A stretch of 64,000 nt of DNA, taken from contig NZ_CP006270.1 of the NCBI RefSeq assembly GCF_000737575.1, positions 809,163 through 873,162 of the forward strand. Reading direction: 5' to 3'. A program made the translations under genes and the position numbers. Under the pieces are notes generated by a model. It saw only the letters and a program-made list of their open reading frames with translations. It did not search any database and was not told the origin of the DNA. The stretch is from Synechococcus sp. KORDI-49 (GTDB lineage Bacteria > Cyanobacteriota > Cyanobacteriia > PCC-6307 > Cyanobiaceae). Shown here in pieces: positions 1-7,563 of this stretch (positions within the stretch are counted from its first letter, which is position 1; every line of letters starts with the position of its first letter).

Positions 1-53
1 CGATCGTCGGAATCGCCGGGACCGCCGCCTCCGGGCCCCACTGAAACCGCCAT
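1..53 (-). CDS. gyrA: DNA gyrase subunit A, N-terminal fragment (runs off the window)
   Basis: Only the first 17 codons are visible, read leftwards from an ATG at 53. The peptide begins [16 protein letters not shown], a glycine-rich leader that I recall from marine Synechococcus GyrA, where gyrA lies beside the guaB-type gene and trxA. GyrA is the DNA-cleaving subunit of gyrase, which introduces negative supercoils. The identification rests on this short leader and on gene order, so it is probable rather than certain. The gene is divergent from the CAAD gene at 147. Confidence 0.6.
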   Translation of the reverse strand, partial: MAVSVGPGGGGPGDSDD

Positions 54-146
54 ACAAGGGTTTGTCTGCCTCGCTTCAGTTTATCTCGGCCTGCGGAACA
101 TCCCAAAAACCTCAGATAGGCTGCCGTTTCCAGATTCGCCGGTGTC

Positions 147-686
147 ATGGGACCGACTGACGAACCCCTCTCCGACGCTGCGGCGAGCGGCGGTCCGACA
201 CCCACACCGGCCCCCACTCCCACTGTGACGCCGGAGCCGACACCCGCTCCAACGCCGGCCCCAACCCCTGCCGTGACCCCGGAGCCGACACCGGCTCCAA
301 CACCAGCGCCTTCCGCAGACCCGACCATCACGGCCAGCGTGACGATCCCCGCTCAGGAGAACGCAGAAAGCGAGGGCGGCGAATGGAACCTGCTGCTGGA
401 GAAGCTGCGGGGCCTGATCGACGGAGATCAGCTCAAGGTCCTCTGGATCCAGCTGCGACTGCCGATCCGCCTGATCACCGCCCTGATCCTTCTGGTGGTG
501 GGCGTGCAGATCTACAGCGGTCTCATCCGCACGATCAACAGCGTGCCCGTCGGTTCAGGACTGCTGGAGCTGATCGGCCTGATCTGGCTGGTGCGGTTCA
601 GCCTGACCAACCTGATCCGCAGAAGTGATCGCGCCGAGGTGATCAGCTCGCTTCGGGCCCGCTGGGACAAGGTGATCGGACGCTGA
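147..686 (+). CDS. CAAD-domain membrane protein (CURT1-like)
   Basis: A 179-residue protein. Residues about 17-56 are an almost pure Pro/Thr/Ala tract. A short amphipathic stretch follows (residues 80-100), then two hydrophobic segments (about 107-124 and 138-153) and a basic helix at the C-terminus. This two-helix arrangement with flanking amphipathic helices is that of the CAAD domain, found in cyanobacterial aminoacyl-tRNA synthetases and in thylakoid CURT1 proteins that bend membranes. A role at the thylakoid membrane is inferred. The low-complexity tract is encoded by a 48-bp DNA unit beginning at 225 and repeated at 273. The ATG at 147 is the first start after an upstream gap and gives a full-length domain. 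Confidence 0.75.
   Translation: MGPTDEPLSDAAASGGPTPTPAPTPTVTPEPTPAPTPAPTPAVTPEPTPAPTPAPSADPTITASVTIPAQENAESEGGEWNLLLEKLRGLIDGDQLKVLWIQLRLPIRLITALILLVVGVQIYSGLIRTINSVPVGSGLLELIGLIWLVRFSLTNLIRRSDRAEVISSLRARWDKVIGR
225..320 (+). repeat. 48-bp tandem repeat encoding a Pro/Thr linker
   Basis: Two imperfect copies of a 48-bp unit start at 225 and 273. Each encodes 16 residues of the form [13 protein letters not shown]. They lie inside the CAAD-protein gene and keep the frame, so slippage could change linker length without breaking the gene. Confidence 0.7.
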
Positions 687-756
687 GTCCCCCCTGCCGA
701 GCGGCACTGCGGTCAATCCCGGTTGGTAGCTTGAACCGACTCGACCAGACCGCGCG

Positions 757-1920
757 GTGGACATTCAGCTCGGACGCTTCAAGACCGTTCGCCGGGCCTA
801 CGGAATTGATGAAATCGCCCTGGTGCCAGGGGGAAGGACCGTCGATCCCGACGTCACGGACACCCGTTGGAGCCTCGGGGGGATCGAGCGGGAGATTCCG
901 ATCATCGCCAGCGCCATGGACGGTGTTGTCGATGTCGCCATGGCTGCGAGGTTGTCGGAACTGGGAGCGCTGGGGGTTCTGAACCTCGAGGGCGTGCAGA
1001 CCCGTTATGAAGACCCCAACCCGATCCTGGATCGGATTGCAGCGGTCGGGAAGGACGCCTTTGTGCCGCTCATGCAGGAGCTTTACAGCGCTCCTGTACA
1101 GGAAGACCTGATCCGGCAGCGCATCAGGGAGATCAAGGAGAGGGGGGGCATCGCCGCGGTCAGCGGCACCCCTGTGGCCGCGATGCGCTTCGGGTCAGCG
1201 ATCGCGGAAGCCGGTGCTGATCTGTTCTTTGTTCAGGCGACCGTGGTGTCGACGGAGCACATCGGACCTGAGGGACGGGCCAGCCTTGACCTGGAAGCCC
1301 TTTGCCGCGACATGGGTGTTCCCGTTGTGATCGGCAACTGCGTCACCTACGAAGTCGCCCTGCAGCTGATGCGGGCCGGTGCCGCCGGCGTTCTGGTGGG
1401 AATCGGTCCGGGGGCCGCCTGCACATCCCGTGGGGTTCTGGGAGTCGGCATTCCCCAGGCCACGGCGGTGGCCGACTGTGCAGCCGCCCGCCGCGACTAC
1501 GAACAGGAGAGCGGCCGCCACGTGCCGATCGTGGCGGATGGTGGCATCGTCACCGGCGGAGACATCTGCAAGTGCATCGCCTGCGGAGCCGATGCGGTGA
1601 TGATCGGCTCCCCGATCGCCCGTGCTGACGAGGCGCCGGGTCGTGGGTTCCACTGGGGCATGGCGACCCCGAGCCCTGTTCTGCCCCGCGGAACGCGCAT
1701 CAACGTCGGCAGCACCGGAAGCATCGAGCGAATCCTGCGCGGACCCGCACTGCTCGACGACGGCACCCACAACCTGCTCGGTGCTCTGAAGACCTCGATG
1801 GGGACCCTGGGAGCCAAGACGCTCCGGGACATGCAGGAGGTGGAGGTGGTGGTGGCTCCATCCCTGCTGACGGAAGGAAAGGTGTATCAGAAAGCACAAC
1901 ATCTGGGGATGGGCAAGTAA
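757..1920 (+). CDS. guaB3: GuaB3-type IMP dehydrogenase family protein
   Basis: 387 residues, a (beta/alpha)8 barrel of the IMP dehydrogenase/GMP reductase family. The nucleophile loop GPGAACTSR (Cys222) is present, as are the phosphate-binding segments VADGGI and GADAVMIGSP. The pair of CBS domains inserted in standard GuaB is absent, which with the length matches the cyanobacterial GuaB3 group; the reaction expected is IMP to XMP in guanine nucleotide synthesis. The start is a GTG at 757, the first in-frame start that includes the conserved IQLGRFKTVRRAYG leader. The gene is followed by a long inverted repeat (1933-1978) and then Yfr1. Confidence 0.88.
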   Translation: MDIQLGRFKTVRRAYGIDEIALVPGGRTVDPDVTDTRWSLGGIEREIPIIASAMDGVVDVAMAARLSELGALGVLNLEGVQTRYEDPNPILDRIAAVGKDAFVPLMQELYSAPVQEDLIRQRIREIKERGGIAAVSGTPVAAMRFGSAIAEAGADLFFVQATVVSTEHIGPEGRASLDLEALCRDMGVPVVIGNCVTYEVALQLMRAGAAGVLVGIGPGAACTSRGVLGVGIPQATAVADCAAARRDYEQESGRHVPIVADGGIVTGGDICKCIACGADAVMIGSPIARADEAPGRGFHWGMATPSPVLPRGTRINVGSTGSIERILRGPALLDDGTHNLLGALKTSMGTLGAKTLRDMQEVEVVVAPSLLTEGKVYQKAQHLGMGK

Positions 1921-1932
1921 TCCGCAACAACT

Positions 1933-1978
1933 CCGACCCGGGAGCGGAGACGCAACCGGATCCCGGAGTTAGGGTCGG
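1933..1978 (+). other. Inverted repeat between guaB3 and Yfr1
   Basis: CCGACCC at 1933-1939 is complementary to GGGTCGG at 1972-1978, and inner CGGGA/TCCCG segments can also pair. No T-run follows, so it is not a classical terminator. It overlaps the expected promoter of Yfr1 (TAGGGT at 1970-1975 could be the -10 box). Confidence 0.45.
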
Positions 1979-1979
1979 G

Positions 1980-2050
1980 TTGTGTGCGGGCCTAGGTCCA
2001 CACACTCCTCACACCCCCCGGCCCGACGAGCTCGGGCTTTCTCTCTTTTT
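1980..2050 (+). ncRNA. yfr1: Yfr1 small regulatory RNA
   Basis: The ultraconserved single-stranded motif of cyanobacterial Yfr1, ACTCCTCACAC, is at 2004-2014. It is flanked on the left by a hairpin with GTGTG (1982-1986) pairing CACAC (1999-2003), and on the right by a GCCCGA/TCGGGC hairpin (2021-2037) followed by a T-rich tail to 2050 that acts as terminator. The position between the guaB-type gene and trxA is the known location in marine cyanobacteria. Yfr1 is a trans-acting antisense RNA that pairs with porin mRNAs through this motif. The exact 5' end is estimated from a possible -10 at 1970-1975. Confidence 0.88.
2021..2050 (+). terminator. Rho-independent terminator of Yfr1
   Basis: Perfect 6-bp stem GCCCGA/TCGGGC (2021-2026 and 2032-2037) with a 5-nt loop, followed by TTTCTCTCTTTTT. 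It also isolates trxA from upstream transcription. Confidence 0.75.
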
Positions 2051-2140
2051 GCGGAGCCATCGCTGATTCCAAGGGCGTCCACCGGATCTCTGAAAGGCCT
2101 GGATTTCGTTGCTACATTCCTCGCAATCCACTCCGGGTTT

Positions 2141-2464
2141 ATGTCCAGCGCCGCTCCGGTCACTGACGCTTCCTTCGAGCAGGACGTTCTCCAGAGTGAT
2201 GTGCCGGTTCTTGTTGATTTCTGGGCCCCATGGTGCGGACCCTGCCGCATGGTCGCTCCGATCGTTGACGAGATCGCCAAGGAATTCGAAGGTCAGATCA
2301 AGGTTTTCAAGCTGAACACCGACGAGAACCCCAACGTCGCCAGTCAGTACGGCATCCGCAGCATCCCCACGTTGATGGTGTTCAAGGGTGGGCAGAAGGT
2401 TGACACCGTCGTTGGTGCTGTTCCCAAGGCAACCCTCTCCGGCACCATCTCCAAGTACCTCTGA
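2141..2464 (+). CDS. trxA: Thioredoxin (m-type)
   Basis: 107 residues, the usual length of a thioredoxin. The redox-active WCGPC is at residues 31-35 and the conserved cis-proline lies in the IPTLMVF strand. It reduces disulfides on target enzymes with electrons from ferredoxin- or NADPH-dependent reductases. The ATG at 2141 gives the standard N-terminus; an upstream in-frame ATG would run through the Yfr1 gene and is not credible. The gene is transcribed alone after Yfr1 and is followed 24 nt later by hisH. Confidence 0.95.
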   Translation: MSSAAPVTDASFEQDVLQSDVPVLVDFWAPWCGPCRMVAPIVDEIAKEFEGQIKVFKLNTDENPNVASQYGIRSIPTLMVFKGGQKVDTVVGAVPKATLSGTISKYL

Positions 2465-2488
2465 TCGGGGACGCGTTCCCTCTTTGAT

Positions 2489-3124
2489 TTGGAACTGGGA
2501 CTGATCGATTACGGCATGGGCAATCTGCACTCCGTGCGGAAAGCCCTTGAACGACTTGGTCAAAGCCTGCGCCCTGTTTCAGCTCCCCACCAGCTCCAGG
2601 GCTGCGATGCGCTCATCCTCCCGGGGGTCGGCGCCTTCGACCCCGCCATGGAGAACCTGGAGGCCACCGGGCTGGTTCCCCACCTGAAGCGCTGGGGTGA
2701 GGAGCAGCGTCCGATCCTCGGGATCTGTCTCGGGCTTCAATTGCTGTTCGACTCCAGCGCCGAAGGGGAACGCGACGGGCTCGGACTGCTGGAGGGTCGG
2801 ATTGAACGACTTCCGGTTCAGCAGGGGGAGCGGATCCCCCACATGGGCTGGGCTCCACTCTCCTGGCGACAGAGTTGTCCGCTGCTGCCTCCCGAGGAAC
2901 CGGCGCCCTGGGTGTATTTCGTGCACTCCTTCGCCGCCGTTCCGTCCGATCCGAAAACAACCGCCGCGACGGCACCCTTCGGTGCCACCGATGTGACGGC
3001 GATCGTCTGGGAGGGCAGGACCGGGGCCTGTCAGTTCCATCCGGAGAAATCGTCCGACGCAGGGACCGGGCTGCTGCGTCGATGGATCGAATGGCTCAGC
3101 GCCGGGGCCCCCCTGGTGCCATGA
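2489..3124 (+). CDS. hisH: Imidazole glycerol phosphate synthase, glutaminase subunit
   Basis: 211 residues, class I glutamine amidotransferase. The nucleophile is Cys80 in GICLGLQLL, and the His/Glu pair is in QFHPEKS near the C-terminus; the N-terminal DYGMGNLHSV segment is diagnostic of HisH. It supplies ammonia to HisF for imidazole ring formation in histidine synthesis. The start is a TTG at 2489; no ATG exists at the conserved N-terminus. The stop overlaps the start of rsmD (ATGA at 3121-3124), suggesting translational coupling. Confidence 0.93.
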   Translation: MELGLIDYGMGNLHSVRKALERLGQSLRPVSAPHQLQGCDALILPGVGAFDPAMENLEATGLVPHLKRWGEEQRPILGICLGLQLLFDSSAEGERDGLGLLEGRIERLPVQQGERIPHMGWAPLSWRQSCPLLPPEEPAPWVYFVHSFAAVPSDPKTTAATAPFGATDVTAIVWEGRTGACQFHPEKSSDAGTGLLRRWIEWLSAGAPLVP

Positions 3125-3732
3125 GCGGCCAACTGCGCCTCAGCGGGGGACGCAGACTCAAGAGTCCTCCGGGCCGAGGCACGCGCCCCACCACCGCCCG
3201 GGTGAGAGAAGCCGTGATGAACATGCTCGGCAGCCGTCTTGAGGGCTGTCGCTGGCTCGACCTCTGCAGTGGCAGCGGAATCATGGGCTGCGAGGCGCTG
3301 CTGCATGGAGCCGCCGCCGTTGTGGCGGTCGAACGGGACGCGAAGACGGCGGCCGTTTGCTCGGAGAACCTGGGCATCGCGGTTGAATCCGCGCCACAAC
3401 ACTGCGGGTTCGAGGTGATCCGTCAGGACCTGGCCAGCTGTCTGCGTCGCGGCTGGAAGCCGCCGGGATTCGACCTCGTCTACATCGATCCGCCCTATGC
3501 CTCGGGCCTCCTCACCATTGCCCTCACACTTCTGAGCGAAGGAACCTGGCTCAACCCGGATGCCCTGGTGATCTGCGAACACCCCGCAGATGCCAGCATC
3601 GAGCCGCCGCAAGGGTGGACCATCAAGGACCGCCGCCGCTACGGCATCAGCGGCCTGCTGCTGCTCAACCCTCCAGAGCGCCACCGCGGCGGTACTGGTT
3701 CCATGCCGCCACGAACAGACCCAGCAGCGTGA
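3121..3732 (+). CDS. rsmD: 16S rRNA (guanine966-N2)-methyltransferase
   Basis: 203 residues, RsmD family. The N-terminus carries the LKSPPG...[15 protein letters not shown] signature, then the SAM-binding motif [10 protein letters not shown] (about residues 46-55) and the catalytic DPPYA motif. It methylates G966 of 16S rRNA. The ATG at 3121 overlaps the hisH stop codon by 4 nt. Its last 68 bases lie over the 3' end of petG on the opposite strand. Confidence 0.92.
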   Translation: MSGQLRLSGGRRLKSPPGRGTRPTTARVREAVMNMLGSRLEGCRWLDLCSGSGIMGCEALLHGAAAVVAVERDAKTAAVCSENLGIAVESAPQHCGFEVIRQDLASCLRRGWKPPGFDLVYIDPPYASGLLTIALTLLSEGTWLNPDALVICEHPADASIEPPQGWTIKDRRRYGISGLLLLNPPERHRGGTGSMPPRTDPAA

Positions 3733-3778
3733 CGGGAATCAGTCCCAGAACAATGCCGCAGAGAAGGGGTTCGATCAT
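3665..3778 (-). CDS. petG: Cytochrome b6f complex subunit 5 (PetG)
   Basis: 37 residues with one membrane helix: starts [20 protein letters not shown] and ends in the YRRGGALEG tail. This matches cyanobacterial and chloroplast PetG almost residue for residue. PetG is a small core subunit of the cytochrome b6f complex in the thylakoid membrane. The stop region overlaps the end of rsmD by 68 bp, tail to tail. It is divergent from the cytM-like gene at 3837, which also encodes a thylakoid electron-transport protein. Confidence 0.95.
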   Translation of the reverse strand: MIEPLLCGIVLGLIPVTLLGLFVAAWNQYRRGGALEG

Positions 3779-3836
3779 GACGACGCGTCGGCAGGGAGAA
3801 TCGAACACAATTCTTCCATGACCTGTTCATCCGAGC

Positions 3837-4235
3837 ATGGAGTCGACATCAACTGCTGCGGAAGAGGCTGCCGTCATCAAGGAGGGGGGCCGCGGACTGA
3901 TCACCGCCCTGGTGGTGCTCGCCGCCAGCGCCTGCATCGTGCTGCTGCTCTGGGTTCTGGGGAATGCCCGCCAGGATCCCTATATCCGGGCCACCCTGGA
4001 TCTGCAGGGCTCCACGGACCATGGCGGGCAGCTGTTCCGGATCAACTGCGCCGGCTGTCACGGTCTGGCCGGACAGGGATTGCTTGGGCCCACGCTCAAG
4101 GGCATCACCGAGCGAGTCGGTGATGCGCAGCTGATTCATCAGATCGTGAGCGGTGAGACCCCGCCGATGCCGAGTTTCCAGATGGAGCCGAAGGCCATGG
4201 CTGATCTTCTGGCCCATCTGCACCAGCTGAGTTGA
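3837..4235 (+). CDS. cytM: Membrane-anchored cytochrome c, CytM-like
   Basis: 132 residues. A single hydrophobic helix (about residues 22-42) anchors the protein and is followed by a class I cytochrome c domain with the haem-binding CAGCH motif (about residues 71-75). A methionine-rich PPMPSFQM segment supplies the axial Met. The layout matches cyanobacterial cytochrome cM, proposed to act in respiratory or photosynthetic electron balance. It lies head to head with petG. The stop overlaps the TTG start of the next gene. Confidence 0.78.
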   Translation: MESTSTAAEEAAVIKEGGRGLITALVVLAASACIVLLLWVLGNARQDPYIRATLDLQGSTDHGGQLFRINCAGCHGLAGQGLLGPTLKGITERVGDAQLIHQIVSGETPPMPSFQMEPKAMADLLAHLHQLS

Positions 4236-4975
4236 AGCGCCCGCAGACGGTGGTCGTCCTGGTGGAGCCGGCCGGGCCGATCAACGTGGGCAGCGTTGCG
4301 CGGCTGTGCGCCAATTTCGAGGTGCGGGAACTGCGTCTGGTCAGCCCCGTCTGCGACCCAATGGATCCGGAGGCTTGCCGGATGGCCGTCCATGGTCTGA
4401 AGCTGCTGAGAACAGCACGGAGCTGCACATCGCTGCTGGAGGCGGTGGCCGACTGCCGGCGCGTGGTGGCGAGCTGCGGACGCCTGGATCACGGCTCGAT
4501 CCCCCTGCATGCTCCGGAAGAGGCGCTGGGCTGGCTTCTCACCGGCAGGCAGGATCAGAGCGACGATCAACCCGTCGCCGTGGTGTTCGGCCGCGAGGAC
4601 CGGGGGCTCAGCAACGATGAGCTGCGGCTCTGCCAGCGCGTGCTGACCCTGCACAGCTCCTGCAGTTATCCCTCGCTCAACCTTTCGCATGCTGTCGCCG
4701 TGGTGCTGCACGAGCTGGCCCGACTGCAGACCCTGCCAGAGCATGACGGCGATGACGAGCCGGACCCGGCCCCGCCGCGCCAGCTGGATCACTGCCTGGA
4801 GGATGCTTCAGACCTCCTGCTGGACGTGGGCTTTCTGCTGCCTCACACCGCCGCGGCACGGATGAACAAGGTTCGCGATCTGCTGCAACGGGCTTCGATC
4901 CAGGCCGGGGAAGTGGCTCTGATCCGGGGAATGGTGCGTCAGCTTCGCTGGGCGCTCACCACCCGACGCCCCTAA
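4232..4975 (+). CDS. SPOUT-family tRNA/rRNA 2'-O-methyltransferase (TrmJ-like)
   Basis: 247 residues, TrmH/SpoU class. The N-terminal segment has VEPAGPINVGSVARLCANF (substrate side), then VVFGREDRGLSNDEL and a YPSLNLSHAVAVVLHEL motif forming the SAM-binding trefoil knot. Overall length and C-terminal helices resemble TrmJ, which methylates position 32 of tRNAs. The TTG at 4232 overlaps the cytM stop by 4 nt, indicating coupled translation. The exact RNA target cannot be told from sequence alone. Confidence 0.8.
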   Translation: MKRPQTVVVLVEPAGPINVGSVARLCANFEVRELRLVSPVCDPMDPEACRMAVHGLKLLRTARSCTSLLEAVADCRRVVASCGRLDHGSIPLHAPEEALGWLLTGRQDQSDDQPVAVVFGREDRGLSNDELRLCQRVLTLHSSCSYPSLNLSHAVAVVLHELARLQTLPEHDGDDEPDPAPPRQLDHCLEDASDLLLDVGFLLPHTAAARMNKVRDLLQRASIQAGEVALIRGMVRQLRWALTTRRP

Positions 4976-5004
4976 CCTCTGCCGATGATCCGCGAGCAAC
5001 AGGC

Positions 5005-6171
5005 GTGACGGGCCGACGTTCATCCCGTTCCAACCCTGGATGGCAGCAGCCGCTTTGGCTGCTGCTTCGTCTGATCCTGTTCGGCGTCGGGCTCGGCGTG
5101 CTCAGCGGCACGGCCCTCAAGATGCTGGCTCCGCAGGTGCGTCAGCAGACCCTGCCCGCACTCCCCTGGCTGAGCGACCTGATCGCCCTCACCAGCGACG
5201 ATCAGCCGGACGACACGAACACAACGGCGACCAGCGAGTCCGCTCCCTCCCAGGAGCAGCCGATCACGCCAGCTCTGCTGCCGGGACAGTTTCTTCCGAC
5301 CCAGGAGATCACCGCCCTGAGTCAGCGATGGACACAGTTGGCCGCAGCCCAGGACGACCTCGAAGCCAGTGCCTTTCTGCTGGTTCTCGATGACGGTCGC
5401 TACGCCCAGATGCAGGCGGACCGTGCGATGCCGGCCGCGAGTTCCATCAAGACGCCGATCCTGCTGGTCAGCCTGGAGCAGATCGACCGTGGGGATCTGC
5501 GCTGGAACGAACCTTTGACGCTCACCAAGCCGGTGGTGGGAGGCGGTGCCGGCTGGATGGCTTCCAAGCCTCTGGGAACGCGGTTCCCGACCTACGAGGT
5601 GGCGACCGAGATGATCCGCATCAGCGACAACACCGCCACCAATCTGCTGATTCAGAGAGCCGGCGGCAAGGAACGTCTCAACAGCCGCTTCCAGGCCCTG
5701 GGGCTGACCGCCACCAAGGTGAACAACTGGCTCCCGGATCTGGATGGCACCAACACCACGAGCGCCCGCGACCTGAGTCGTGCCATCGCCCTTGTCGATA
5801 CCGGAGGAACGCTCTCCCTGCGGACCCGGGATCTGTTCCGCGATGTGATGGGCACATCGGTCACCAACACGCTTCTGCCCAAGGGACTGATGCAGGGCCT
5901 TGGGGGAGAGCAGGGTCGGCCTGATCCAGCACTGAGCCGCAAGGGCTACCGCGTTTACAACAAAACCGGCGACATCGGCATCGCCTACGCCGATGCAGGA
6001 CTGATCGAACTGCCCGATGGACGTCGGGCCGTGGCAGGCTTTCTCGTGAAGGGACCGTTCAACGATCCGCGTTCCACCAACCTGATCCGAGCCATGGCTG
6101 CAGCGATGGCTCCCCATCTCAAGCCAGCGCCGAGCCCACCGCGAGCCGTCTCCGCCCAGCCTTCCCCATGA
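5005..6171 (+). CDS. Serine hydrolase of the class A beta-lactamase/PBP fold
   Basis: 388 residues. An N-terminal membrane helix (about 16-36) and a Ser/Thr/Gln-rich linker precede the catalytic domain. The active-site motifs are SSIK (146-149), SDN (207-209) and KTG (320-322). The omega-loop segment of class A beta-lactamases, which carries the deacylating glutamate, is replaced by NWLPDLDGTNTT, with no glutamate. It is therefore more likely a cell-wall-acting hydrolase or acyl-enzyme former than an antibiotic-destroying lactamase. The start is a GTG at 5005; the end overlaps the next gene by 4 nt (ATGA). Confidence 0.8.
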   Translation: MTGRRSSRSNPGWQQPLWLLLRLILFGVGLGVLSGTALKMLAPQVRQQTLPALPWLSDLIALTSDDQPDDTNTTATSESAPSQEQPITPALLPGQFLPTQEITALSQRWTQLAAAQDDLEASAFLLVLDDGRYAQMQADRAMPAASSIKTPILLVSLEQIDRGDLRWNEPLTLTKPVVGGGAGWMASKPLGTRFPTYEVATEMIRISDNTATNLLIQRAGGKERLNSRFQALGLTATKVNNWLPDLDGTNTTSARDLSRAIALVDTGGTLSLRTRDLFRDVMGTSVTNTLLPKGLMQGLGGEQGRPDPALSRKGYRVYNKTGDIGIAYADAGLIELPDGRRAVAGFLVKGPFNDPRSTNLIRAMAAAMAPHLKPAPSPPRAVSAQPSP

Positions 6172-7559
6172 GCCTGAGAGCCCTGCTGACCGCTGCCTTG
6201 ATCGCCCTGCCGGCCGCCGCGATCGCCACGGGACCCGCCTGCCCGGCCGTGCGGGCCGACGCCTTCGCGCGCCAACAGGAGATCCGTCCGCTGCCCGGCG
6301 CGCTGGACAAGGTGCTGATGGTGAACGACAACAATCCCGAGTTGATCCGGGACGAGGGCATCCTGCTGTCGACCTTTCCGGAGGGAGGCGCCGACGCGTT
6401 GGCGGTGCCGCTGAACGGTCGCTTCGATCTCTTCAGCCATCACGTCTACGCCGGCAACGACGACACGCTCGACTCGACCCTCTGGCTGGCGGTGATGGTC
6501 GCCCCTCTGGACGGCACCCCCGTGACCCTGGAACTGCTGGAGGGCAGCACATCGCTGTCGCAGGCCACCCGCCCCGGCCAGACCGCCGCCCCCTTCCTGC
6601 CCCTGCCGGCATTCATGCGCGAAACGACAGAGATCGTTGCCGCCGGGCCCGGCAGCCGGGTGGCCGGTGATCTGCTGGCGAAGCGTCGGGCTCCGGAACT
6701 GCACACGACGCGTTGGTCGCTGGAGCCGGGCGATGCGACGCCGATTGTGGTGCTGCCGATCCCCGTGGCCGGCCTCGACCCCCTGCTCAACGGACGCAAT
6801 CTGCAGCTGCGACTGCGCAGTTCCGCCCCCGTGGCCCTCGCCACCCTGGCGGCCTACGGCAGTGCCGACACCCCGCCTCCCACCAGCCGCTGGCAGGAGA
6901 TGCTCCACAGCGGGGAACTCAGCTCCAAGGAACACAGCCCAACACCGCGGGGCGCCAAGGGAAAGATGGTCTATTCCCGCGTCAGCGGTGTTCAGATCGG
7001 CAGCAGCTGGAGCACACGGATCACCGATCCTGGCAGCGCTCATCTGGCCATTCCGTCCCAACCGCTGTCGTGGCCGATCAGCAGCCTGGAACGGGGATCC
7101 CTCGGCACCGGACAGGTGCAGACCGCGGAGCTGCAGGCGTTCCATCCGGACACCGCCTGGGCCGCCCATGGCAACTATGGGGTCACCTATGACCTCAGCC
7201 TTCCTCTCAGCAACGATGGCGACCATCCCGCCAGCGTTGAACTGGCTCTGGAATCGCCGCTCAAATCCGATCAGCCCAGCGACAGCCTCAGGTTCAGAAC
7301 CTCGATGACCGGTCCGGTGATGTACCGCGGCCCGATCGAGGTCGCCGGCCTGGATGACCACGACGGACGTCCACTCGGCCGCCAGACCATTCACCTGGTG
7401 CTGCGTCAGGGACAGCAGGGACCGGCCCTCGGGCAACTGACCCTTGCCCCCGGTGAGCAGCGCAACGTGCGGGTTCGTCTGGTTTATCCAGCCGATGCCA
7501 CACCCCCGCAGGTGCTCACCCTCCGGCCTGTGAAACAATCCAGGACACCTGACACGTGA
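6168..7559 (+). CDS. DUF3370 family exported protein
   Basis: 463 residues with a signal peptide (hydrophobic residues about 4-22, cleaved near ATGPACP). The region LPGALDKVLMVNDNNPELIRDEGI followed by the FDLFSHHVYAG segment is typical of the cyanobacterial DUF3370 family. The remainder is rich in beta-strand patterns. Function is unknown; export to periplasm or cell surface is inferred. It is translationally coupled to the preceding serine hydrolase. Confidence 0.72.
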   Translation: MSLRALLTAALIALPAAAIATGPACPAVRADAFARQQEIRPLPGALDKVLMVNDNNPELIRDEGILLSTFPEGGADALAVPLNGRFDLFSHHVYAGNDDTLDSTLWLAVMVAPLDGTPVTLELLEGSTSLSQATRPGQTAAPFLPLPAFMRETTEIVAAGPGSRVAGDLLAKRRAPELHTTRWSLEPGDATPIVVLPIPVAGLDPLLNGRNLQLRLRSSAPVALATLAAYGSADTPPPTSRWQEMLHSGELSSKEHSPTPRGAKGKMVYSRVSGVQIGSSWSTRITDPGSAHLAIPSQPLSWPISSLERGSLGTGQVQTAELQAFHPDTAWAAHGNYGVTYDLSLPLSNDGDHPASVELALESPLKSDQPSDSLRFRTSMTGPVMYRGPIEVAGLDDHDGRPLGRQTIHLVLRQGQQGPALGQLTLAPGEQRNVRVRLVYPADATPPQVLTLRPVKQSRTPDT

Positions 7560-7563
7560 GTCT

